This document shows positions 1 through 5,599 of a DNA stretch of 15,524 bases, one piece after another (positions within the stretch are counted from its first letter, which is position 1; the number at the start of each line of letters is the position of its first letter). Below the pieces are notes generated by a model. The model was not told the origin of the DNA, ran no database searches, and saw only the letters and a program-made list of their open reading frames with translations. A program made the translations under genes and the position numbers. This DNA comes from CAZWRK01 sp964635875 (GTDB taxonomy: Bacteria > Pseudomonadota > Gammaproteobacteria > Burkholderiales > Aquaspirillaceae), in the NCBI GenBank assembly GCA_964635875.1, contig CAZWRK010000102.1:1-15524 (forward strand), written 5' to 3'.

Positions 1-117
1 GATGTTATGCGTCAACAGCAAAGTGCGCCGTCCCATCCGGGCTGCCGCTAACGCCGCCTCGGTTCCGGCATGGCCGCCGCCGATGACGATAACGTCAAAT
101 TCAGTCGGATAGAGCAT
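1..117 (-). CDS. mnmG: tRNA uridine-5-carboxymethylaminomethyl synthesis enzyme MnmG (GidA), N-terminal fragment
   Basis: Reading the minus strand from the ATG at 117-115 gives 39 codons that run off the window. The product begins MLYPTEFDVIVIGGGHAGTE. The GGGHAGTEAA stretch (residues 13-22) is the Rossmann dinucleotide (FAD) motif of the MnmG/GidA family, and the following ARMGRRTLLLTHNI continues the family pattern. With MnmE, MnmG installs the carboxymethylaminomethyl group on U34 of several tRNAs in the cytoplasm. About 590 residues lie outside the window. No strong Shine-Dalgarno is seen, only GGGA about 10 nt upstream. The gene is divergent from the acyltransferase at 382. Confidence 0.93.
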   Translation of the reverse strand, partial: MLYPTEFDVIVIGGGHAGTEAALAAARMGRRTLLLTHNI

Positions 118-248
118 AGTCAAACATCCCAAAAATAAACGATTGAAGCGGCGATTTTACGGGAAAAGCCGAGCTGTGATAAGGCAAGTCACGGAATAAG
201 TACATGGCAAAAAAGCCCGATGATCAACGACATAAGAGCTTCATTTTG

Positions 249-280
249 CCGTCACCGCCCTGTCACCAAGCGACCCTAAT
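249..280 (+). promoter_or_regulatory. Possible PHO box plus -10 element upstream of the OlsB-like gene
   Basis: Two 7-base direct repeats, CCGTCAC (249-255) and CTGTCAC (260-266), are spaced 11 bp start to start with a 4-bp spacer. This is the geometry of a PhoB box (two CTGTCAY half-sites per 22 bp of helix). A -10-like CCTAAT (275-280, 4/6 to consensus) follows 8 bp later, and no good -35 is present, as expected for PhoB-dependent promoters. Against it, the spacer CGCC is GC-rich where the enterobacterial consensus is A/T-rich. This is inferred from pattern only. Confidence 0.35.
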
Positions 281-366
281 GTGAGTCTCGCAACGAATGC
301 GTACATCAAAAATGATCGTAAGTGGCCTAGCCACCGTTTGAATGCACTGCAATGAGAGACCTCATC

Positions 367-374
367 AGGGAGAG
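367..374 (+). promoter_or_regulatory. Shine-Dalgarno that decides the acyltransferase start
   Basis: AGGGAGAG lies 7 nt upstream of the ATG at 382. The in-frame ATG ten codons earlier (352) has no purine-rich sequence before it, and starting there would place this Shine-Dalgarno inside the gene. The ATG at 382 is therefore preferred. Confidence 0.6.
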
Positions 375-381
375 AATCGAG

Positions 382-1137
382 ATGTTGCAAGAACAACTTG
401 TCAGCCGAAATCGTAAACCTCAACTCACTGTGTCCCTCGCAACGAGCGAGCACGACATCTACCGCGCTCAAAAATTACGCTATGCCGTGTTTGCCGAAGA
501 AATGGGCGCACAACTCGACAGCGCCGCCGACCGCATCGACAGCGATGAATTTGACGCGCTCTGCGACCATCTGATTGTGACCGATCAAAATAGCGGGATG
601 GTGGTCGGCACTTATCGCATGCTCCCGCCGAGCAAAGCGCATCTCGCCAAACAACTCTATTCCGAACAAGAGTTTGATCTCTCCCGCTTGGCACATATCC
701 GAGACAATTTGATTGAAATTGGACGATCATGCGTCCACCCCGATTTTCGCAGCGGGGCAGTGATTACCCTGCTGTGGGCTGGACTCGCAGACTACATGCA
801 ACAACAAGGCGCAGAGTATCTCGCAGGATGCGCAAGCGTATCATTGGCCGATGGCGGGCACCTCGCCACCAGCCTTTATCGAAAATTAGAAGGCGAATAT
901 TTAGCGCCTGCAGAATGGCGCGTATTTCCGCATCTAGCCCTTCCCCTTGGCGAAGTTTCTGCAATTAGCCCCTCTGACGCTGCAACGCCGCCCCTTATTA
1001 AGGGCTATTTGCGAGCAGGTGCCATGGTCTGCGGTGAACCGGCATGGGACCCTGATTTTAACTGCGCGGATTTTTTCATGCTGATGCCGCTAAGCCGTCT
1101 AAGCCAACGCTATAACCGGCATTTTTTCGCACGCTAA
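382..1137 (+). CDS. GNAT-fold acyltransferase, OlsB-like (ornithine-lipid type / 'putative hemolysin' family)
   Basis: This is a 251-residue protein. It has the OlsB/autoinducer-synthase-like GNAT layout: KLRYAVFAEEMGA (31-43), the core strand VVGTYRML (74-81), EIGRSCVHPDFRSG (112-125) and LLWAGLADYM (130-139). The EIGRSCV..R....LLW pattern is typical of L-ornithine N-alpha-acyltransferases, which move a 3-hydroxyacyl chain from acyl-ACP to ornithine as the first step of ornithine-lipid synthesis. Length fits that family (about 250 residues). There is no signal peptide or membrane segment, so it is likely cytoplasmic or membrane-associated. The second enzyme, OlsA, is not in the window. A possible PHO box lies 116 bp upstream, which suits a phosphate-starvation lipid gene. 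The substrate remains uncertain, and a related acyl-ACP acyltransferase is the main alternative. Confidence 0.75.
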   Translation: MLQEQLVSRNRKPQLTVSLATSEHDIYRAQKLRYAVFAEEMGAQLDSAADRIDSDEFDALCDHLIVTDQNSGMVVGTYRMLPPSKAHLAKQLYSEQEFDLSRLAHIRDNLIEIGRSCVHPDFRSGAVITLLWAGLADYMQQQGAEYLAGCASVSLADGGHLATSLYRKLEGEYLAPAEWRVFPHLALPLGEVSAISPSDAATPPLIKGYLRAGAMVCGEPAWDPDFNCADFFMLMPLSRLSQRYNRHFFAR

Positions 1138-1288
1138 TCTTGTTTTAATTCCACGTGCATGACCTATGGCTTTGCATTCGCAGATCAACCGCATCAAGAT
1201 ACTTGCGCATGTCCTGCTTGAAGAGCAGCGTATACCCTCCATCTAGAAGGTTGCTCATGACTTTATTGCCGCACTGGAGACTCTATTT

Positions 1289-2350
1289 ATGCGAATGCAA
1301 GCCTCAAAATTGGTTTTATCCCTCATGACCGTTGCGCTGTTAGCGGCACCTTTTGCCGAAGCGGGGCGGGTTGGAAAAGGCCGTTCTAGTGGAATGCAGC
1401 GCAGCATCAGTAGCGCACCCGCTAGCAGCAGTCCTGCGTATCGTGCGCCAGCACCGGCAGCGCGTCCAGCGCCGGCCATGCCCGCTGGCAGCGGCCTACC
1501 ATCCCAAGCCAACGCACGCTCAGGCCCAGGAATTGGCACAGCGGTTGCAGCAGGCGTAGCAGGTGCAGCCGCTGGCTATATGCTCGGCCAAGCGATGAGC
1601 GATGATCCTAAGCCCGCTGCAACGACACCCACACAGGCGCAGACAGCAACCGCGTCGACCACGGCCGTTCCGCCCACAACAACACCGACACCAACACCGG
1701 CCCCTGCTGCGGCAGCAGCCCCCGCACCTGCAGAAGCTCCCTCTAGTGGTGGCTTACCATGGGGCGGCATTGCGTTACTACTGCTTTTGGCCGGCGGCGC
1801 TTACATGCTGATGTCGCGCAAAAAACCCGCCACCCGCAGCGCTTATGGCGAAGCGATGCAACGAGGTGCTTCGCCGTTCCCACAACCAGCCGCAGCAGCA
1901 AACCAGCATGGTGCGGGATCGAGCTTGTTTTCTTCACCGGCGGCCGGTTCTTTTGCAACACCATCCGTGAGCCATAACGAAGGCCGTCTACCAGACGGTA
2001 CCGAGGTTCCGCACTTCTTACGCCAAGCAAAAGCCACGTTTATGCATGTTCAAAGCATGAACAATCCGGCCAATATTGGTGAAATTGCTAAATACATGAC
2101 ACCTGCTCTGTTCGCAGAAATTAAGGCTGACATTGCAAGCAACCAAGAAACCGCGGACTTCCCGACCTTAAACTGCGATTTTCTTGAAGCAGTGAGTGAA
2201 AACCAAGGTTACGTTGCAAGCGTGCGCTTCCATGGCATGGTCAGCGAGTCCGTTAACGCCCCGCTGACTGCGTTTAGCGAAATTTGGCACTACGTCAAAT
2301 CAGCAGAAACTGACCAAAAATGGTTAGTTGCAGGCATTCAACAAGAATAA
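1289..2350 (+). CDS. Tim44-like domain protein with signal peptide, Pro/Ala-rich linker and membrane anchor
   Basis: This is a 353-residue protein. Residues 1-25 look like a signal peptide (MRMQASKLVLSLMTVALLAA, then PFAEA before G26). A Ser/Pro/Ala-rich stretch (31-80) is followed by a Gly/Ala-rich hydrophobic segment (81-103). A Thr/Pro/Ala linker (107-150) then leads to a clear transmembrane helix (158-175, GGIALLLLLAGGAYMLM) followed by SRKK. The C-terminal part (about 236-352) resembles the bacterial Tim44-like / MlaC-NTF2-fold domain (PHFLRQAKATFMHVQ, WLVAGIQQE). The molecular role of this family in bacteria is not established. The domain's side of the membrane depends on whether the Gly/Ala segment spans it. 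The ATG at 1289 has TGGAGA 8 nt upstream. It is transcribed alone and ends in a strong terminator. Confidence 0.72.
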   Translation: MRMQASKLVLSLMTVALLAAPFAEAGRVGKGRSSGMQRSISSAPASSSPAYRAPAPAARPAPAMPAGSGLPSQANARSGPGIGTAVAAGVAGAAAGYMLGQAMSDDPKPAATTPTQAQTATASTTAVPPTTTPTPTPAPAAAAAPAPAEAPSSGGLPWGGIALLLLLAGGAYMLMSRKKPATRSAYGEAMQRGASPFPQPAAAANQHGAGSSLFSSPAAGSFATPSVSHNEGRLPDGTEVPHFLRQAKATFMHVQSMNNPANIGEIAKYMTPALFAEIKADIASNQETADFPTLNCDFLEAVSENQGYVASVRFHGMVSESVNAPLTAFSEIWHYVKSAETDQKWLVAGIQQE

Positions 2351-2370
2351 CGGCCTCACCGTTTCTGCAG

Positions 2371-2404
2371 AAAAAAATAGCGCCGGTAACGGCGCTATTT
2401 TTTT
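2371..2404 (+). terminator. Rho-independent terminator after the Tim44-like gene
   Basis: The arm TAGCGCCG (2378-2385), loop GTAA and arm CGGCGCTA (2390-2397) are flanked by seven A's (2371-2377) and seven T's (2398-2404). This gives a perfect 15-bp inverted repeat with a T tail, 20 nt after the stop codon. It could also act on minus-strand transcripts. Confidence 0.93.
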
Positions 2405-2425
2405 CACGCTTCGCCTCCGCAATAA

Positions 2426-2439
2426 ATGATCTAGATCAT
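2426..2439. promoter_or_regulatory. FNR/ANR-type palindrome upstream of the EAL gene
   Basis: ATGATCTAGATCAT is a perfect 14-bp palindrome with the TGAT-N4-ATCA core of FNR/CRP-family sites (consensus TTGAT-N4-ATCAA). Only the outermost bases differ. It lies 178 bp before the EAL start codon and 22 bp after the previous terminator. Distance to a promoter is unknown. Confidence 0.35.
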
Positions 2440-2566
2440 GATTTATGCATCATTCATGACAGTAGGTACATTTCTTGCGTGAATTAGATTCTAAGAACGT
2501 ATTGAGAGATCTCACAGAGTCCCTAAACCGGCAGCAACAGCCATTTTAGACACCGCTTGACGCAGA

Positions 2567-2589
2567 GCACGCCTTACCACTAAGCGTGC
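2567..2589 (+). repeat. Bulged hairpin / inverted repeat in front of the EAL gene
   Basis: GCACGC (2567-2572), a bulged C, and TT pair with AA and GCGTGC (2582-2589) around the loop ACCACT. It starts 5 bp after a -35-like TTGACG (2557-2562) and ends 16 nt before the AGGA Shine-Dalgarno (2606-2609). No T-run follows, so it is not a terminator. It may be an operator or a leader hairpin. Confidence 0.4.
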
Positions 2590-2616
2590 GAGACATACCG
2601 ATTTCAGGACAGAATC

Positions 2617-3921
2617 ATGATTTTATCGCCAAGGGATTGCCCTCCTGAGCTACCGCCACTTGAGCAACTACATTATCACTCGCATTTTCAACCGATTTAT
2701 AGCCTCGCCCATCGACGCACCATCGGTGTCGAAGGACTATTGCGCGCGCAAACCGCTGAAGGGCAGCCCATTCCCCCGCGCCAACTATTTGATCAAACCA
2801 AAGACCCTGCTCGGCTTGACACCATTGCGCGGCAACTCCATCTCGCACAATTTGCACGGACACAACGTCAAGACATTTGGTTATTCATTAATGCAGCAAC
2901 CACTGGCTTTTTAGACCATCCAGACTGCGCCGCCCGATTTGGACAAGAACTGGCGCAAGCCGGCATCCCCGCGGAACAAATCGTTCTGGAAGTGCTTGAG
3001 GATGCTTACCACGATATCGGCCGACTGGGTGAAACCGTCTCAGCATTTCGTGCTTTAGGCTGCTTAATTGCAGTAGATGACTTTGGTGCAGGACATTCCA
3101 ACGTTGATCGACTGTGGCGGCTTGCACCCGATATCGTCAAATTAGATCGCAGTTTGGTGCATGATGCCGCAACACAAAGCCGCGCCCGCGCGATGCTGCC
3201 CAAACTTGTCGCATTGATGCACGAAATGGGTGCATTAGTTCTCACCGAAGGCGTCGAAACAGAAGAAGAAGGGCTTGCCGCACTCGAATCAGAGTGTGAT
3301 TTTGTACAGGGATTTTGGTTCGCTCGTCCAGCCGCTGTGTGGCCAAGCGATGCAGAAATTACACCGCGCCTTGATCTGCTGTGGACAGACTATGCACAAC
3401 GCCAAGCAGACCAAAATAATGCCGTAAGCCATGCTTATCGCTCAGGCCAAACATTTTTTGAAGCAGCGATTCAACAAATTTCTGCAGGTGAACCCCTCAC
3501 AGAAGCCGCCAAGTATTTATTAGAACAACCAGGTGTATTGCGCTGTTACTTGCTCGATGAAAAAGGGCGCCAACATGGTGGAAACTTAGAAGGACGCGGG
3601 TTGCAGTTACACAACACGCTCCATACCAGCAATCAGCGCTTCTCCCCGCTTTCTGATACACAAGGCGCCATTTGGTCTAGACGAACATATTTCCAGCAAG
3701 CCATTGCCAGCCCTGGGACTTTACAATACAGCCGCCCTTATCTTTCGCTCACACGCCCAACCCCTTGCATCACGCTTTCGCAAACCGTGATGAGTGGCGC
3801 AGAACTTAAAGTTCTCTGCGCAGACTTAGACTGGCATCGCTTCGTGGCTGGCGAAGCCTTTTTGTTGCCAAATCTATGCCTCAGTGACTGGCGCTACAGT
3901 GAGCAGCCGCAGCGCTCTTAA
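2617..3921 (+). CDS. EAL-domain cyclic-di-GMP phosphodiesterase with C-terminal Cache/PAS-like sensor domain
   Basis: This is a 434-residue soluble protein. The EAL domain (about 16-245) shows the signature as E39-G-L-L-R (EGL rather than EAL), N92 in LFINAAT, E125 in VLEVLED, D154-D155 in VDDFGAGHSN, K175 in VKLDRSL, E211 in TEGVE and Q231 in VQGFWF. All expected metal and catalytic positions are present, so hydrolysis of c-di-GMP to pGpG is likely. Residues 275-415 (YRSGQTFFEAAIQQI..., RRTYFQQAIASPG, YSRPYLS) look like an EAL-associated single-Cache or PAS-like domain, which would bind a ligand and tune the enzyme. There is no GGDEF domain, signal peptide or membrane helix. The ATG at 2617 has AGGA 7 nt upstream. 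The target process (motility or biofilm) cannot be read from the neighbours. Confidence 0.9.
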   Translation: MILSPRDCPPELPPLEQLHYHSHFQPIYSLAHRRTIGVEGLLRAQTAEGQPIPPRQLFDQTKDPARLDTIARQLHLAQFARTQRQDIWLFINAATTGFLDHPDCAARFGQELAQAGIPAEQIVLEVLEDAYHDIGRLGETVSAFRALGCLIAVDDFGAGHSNVDRLWRLAPDIVKLDRSLVHDAATQSRARAMLPKLVALMHEMGALVLTEGVETEEEGLAALESECDFVQGFWFARPAAVWPSDAEITPRLDLLWTDYAQRQADQNNAVSHAYRSGQTFFEAAIQQISAGEPLTEAAKYLLEQPGVLRCYLLDEKGRQHGGNLEGRGLQLHNTLHTSNQRFSPLSDTQGAIWSRRTYFQQAIASPGTLQYSRPYLSLTRPTPCITLSQTVMSGAELKVLCADLDWHRFVAGEAFLLPNLCLSDWRYSEQPQRS

Positions 3922-3949
3922 AAACGCAACGCAGATATTCAAAAATCAA

Positions 3950-3982
3950 AAAAGCGGCGTGCTTTCTTTGCACGCCGCTTTT
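3950..3982. terminator. Bidirectional terminator between the EAL gene and dolP
   Basis: The arms AAAAGCGGCGTGC (3950-3962) and GCACGCCGCTTTT (3970-3982) form a perfect 13-bp stem with loop TTTCTTT. A-rich and T-rich flanks let it end both the plus-strand EAL transcript (stop at 3921) and the minus-strand lpoA-dolP operon (stop at 4010). Confidence 0.93.
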
Positions 3983-4009
3983 AGGCTGATCTCAAATACC
4001 TTACTGCTA

Positions 4010-4624
4010 CTAATTGTTGTTCGAGACGGGCGCCACCGGCGCAGACTGCGACATTTTGGGGTCGATATACTCAAACAAAGCATGGACCTTGAGCACACCA
4101 CTGGTTTCGCTCGCAATGCGAGCCGCAGCACCACCTTCCTCCGGCGTGACCAGCCCCATCAAAAACACCTCGCCACGTTCACTAATCACTTTAATGTGAT
4201 TAGGCGAAAAGAGATTGGCGTGCACCATGCGCGCTTTGACTTTAGAAGTTAGGCTGGCATCATTCAGACGATTACCAATCGTAGAAGTCACATCCACGAC
4301 CGTCTGATTAAAGACGCGCCGAACATTCGGAATCGCCCTTGCCAGCAAGTCAACCTTTGAACGCGCAGCCTGATCGCGGACCTCGCCACTAATCAAAACA
4401 ACGCGATTAAAACTGGTCACATTGATATGCGCGTCAGACAGCTCACTCTGAAGTTGCTGGGTCAGCTTGAGCTCAATCGTCTCGTCATCAACATAAACAC
4501 CCGTCGTGCGACGATCCGCCCCCACCAACACACCGCCCGCCACGCCGCCCGCCACTAAAGGCAAGCACCCCTGCAGGGTCGGTAAAAATGCCGCCAGCAA
4601 TAGCCACATCGGCCATTTTTTCAT
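4010..4624 (-). CDS. dolP: Dual-BON-domain outer-membrane lipoprotein, DolP (YraP) family
   Basis: This is a 204-residue protein. The signal peptide MKKWPMWLLLAAFLPTLQGC has the lipobox L17-Q-G-C20, so it should be a lipid-anchored periplasmic protein. Two BON domains follow (about 48-115 and 122-188), each with the family pattern LISGEV / VFLMGLVTPEE, and then a short Pro/Ser/Asn tail. The family (E. coli DolP/YraP, neisserial GNA2091) supports outer-membrane integrity and binds anionic phospholipid. It is the last gene of the lpoA operon. The start codon is 3 nt after the stop of the SIS gene, and a strong Shine-Dalgarno AGGAGGGG (4640-4633 on the minus strand) lies inside that gene's last codons, so the two are probably translationally coupled. 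Confidence 0.93.
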   Translation of the reverse strand: MKKWPMWLLLAAFLPTLQGCLPLVAGGVAGGVLVGADRRTTGVYVDDETIELKLTQQLQSELSDAHINVTSFNRVVLISGEVRDQAARSKVDLLARAIPNVRRVFNQTVVDVTSTIGNRLNDASLTSKVKARMVHANLFSPNHIKVISERGEVFLMGLVTPEEGGAAARIASETSGVLKVHALFEYIDPKMSQSAPVAPVSNNN

Positions 4625-4627
4625 GAT

Positions 4628-5218
4628 TTAATCCCCTCCTAGCAACATAAAGTCAATCGCATCGCAAAGCGCATGGATCAACAAAATATGCACCTCTTGA
4701 ATACGCGCCGTTCGCTCTACTGGTACACATAACGCTACATCGTCAGAAGACAACATCTCTGCAATCCGCCCACCATCTCGGCCAATCAACGCAATTACCG
4801 TCATTTGCCGCTCATGCGCAGCATTGATGGCCTCGATGACATTAGCCGAGTTTCCACTGGTGGAAATGGCCAGCAAAATATCACCGGTTTGACCAAGCGC
4901 CCGCACTTGCTTGGAAAAAATCATGTCATAGTCATAATCGTTACCGATGGCAGTAATCGCGGAAGTGTCGGTTGCCAGCGATAAAGCGGCCAAACCGGGG
5001 CGCTCTTTCTCAAAACGCCCGACCATTTCTGCAGCAAAGTGCTGGGCATCCGCGGCCGATCCGCCATTGCCACATGCGAGAATTTTCCCCTCATTCATTA
5101 GGCAGGCCACCATTTGCTCTGCCGCCAAGGCGATATGAGGAGAAAGCACATTCATCGCTTGCTGCTTAGCCGCAATACTGTCTAAAAAATGCGCGTTAAT
5201 GCGATCGATCAATTCCAT
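4628..5218 (-). CDS. diaA: SIS-domain protein: DiaA / phosphoheptose isomerase GmhA family
   Basis: This is a 196-residue protein of the same length as DiaA and GmhA. The SIS fold is seen in GKILACGNGGSAADAQHFAAEM (44-65), SLATDTSAITAIGND (80-94), ISTSGNSANVIEA (118-130) and RIQEVHILLIHALCD (172-186). The STSGNS phosphosugar loop and the E64/E175/H177 neighbourhood needed for sedoheptulose-7-phosphate isomerisation in GmhA appear present. The position between yraN and dolP is that of E. coli diaA, which binds DnaA and promotes replication initiation. In Neisseriales the gene at this locus is usually called gmhA (LPS heptose synthesis). The window cannot separate the two roles. It is 29 nt from yraN and has only a weak TGGA Shine-Dalgarno. 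Confidence 0.88.
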   Translation of the reverse strand: MELIDRINAHFLDSIAAKQQAMNVLSPHIALAAEQMVACLMNEGKILACGNGGSAADAQHFAAEMVGRFEKERPGLAALSLATDTSAITAIGNDYDYDMIFSKQVRALGQTGDILLAISTSGNSANVIEAINAAHERQMTVIALIGRDGGRIAEMLSSDDVALCVPVERTARIQEVHILLIHALCDAIDFMLLGGD

Positions 5219-5247
5219 TTCAATTATCCAAGTGTTCGACTGACAAT

Positions 5248-5598
5248 TCAGCCAAAAATATTTTTAAGCCAGATGGGGGCCTCATCACCCTCCAACAACA
5301 CCGCATCAAAACGGCACGGCGGAACGCCATCAAGCCCCTGCAAATACCATGCGGCCGCACGTTCTAGCCGCCGCTGCTTGGTGGGCGTAATGCTTTCTGC
5401 AGCGCCACCAAAACGACGCGTTGCTCGAGCGCGCACCTCAACAAACACCACCACTTCTCCGTCGCGCATCACAATGTCCAGCTCACCCAGTGGGCAACGC
5501 CAATTCCGCGCGACACAATACAAGCCTTGAGCTTCCAAGTAAGCGACCGCTTGCAACTCTGCCCGCTGCCCACGTTGTGTGCGCGCGCTCACAGTCAT
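5248..5598 (-). CDS. yraN: YraN family (UPF0102) endonuclease-like protein
   Basis: This is a 116-residue protein. Hallmarks of the UPF0102 family are QRGQRAELQAVAYLEAQGL (near the N-terminus), NWRCPLGELDIVMRDGEVVVFVEVRAR (the GELD...VFVEV set resembles a PD-(D/E)xK restriction-like core), SITPTKQRRLERAAAWYL and CRFDAVLL. The biological role is unknown. The ATG at 5598 was chosen. An upstream in-frame TTG (5628) would add 10 residues and overlap lpoA, but it is a rare start, has no Shine-Dalgarno, and the family begins shortly before RGxxAE. The ATG lies 1 nt after the lpoA TGA (TGAGATG), so termination-reinitiation coupling is likely. Confidence 0.92.
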   Translation of the reverse strand: MTVSARTQRGQRAELQAVAYLEAQGLYCVARNWRCPLGELDIVMRDGEVVVFVEVRARATRRFGGAAESITPTKQRRLERAAAWYLQGLDGVPPCRFDAVLLEGDEAPIWLKNIFG

Positions 5599-5599
5599 C

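Noticed and set aside
241..471. 76-codon minus-strand frame overlapping the start of the acyltransferase gene
   Set aside because: It runs across the PHO-box region and the acyltransferase start. No Shine-Dalgarno or recognised motif.
1090..1103. GCCGTCT (also near 1982) as possible neisserial DNA-uptake sequences
   Set aside because: The conserved end of the Neisseria uptake word (GCCGTCTGAA) is missing in both, and both lie in coding sequence. Two 7-mers are expected by chance.
1166..1246. Small frame of 26 codons between the acyltransferase and Tim44-like genes
   Set aside because: It begins at an ATG with no Shine-Dalgarno and has no recognisable feature. A frame of this length is expected by chance.
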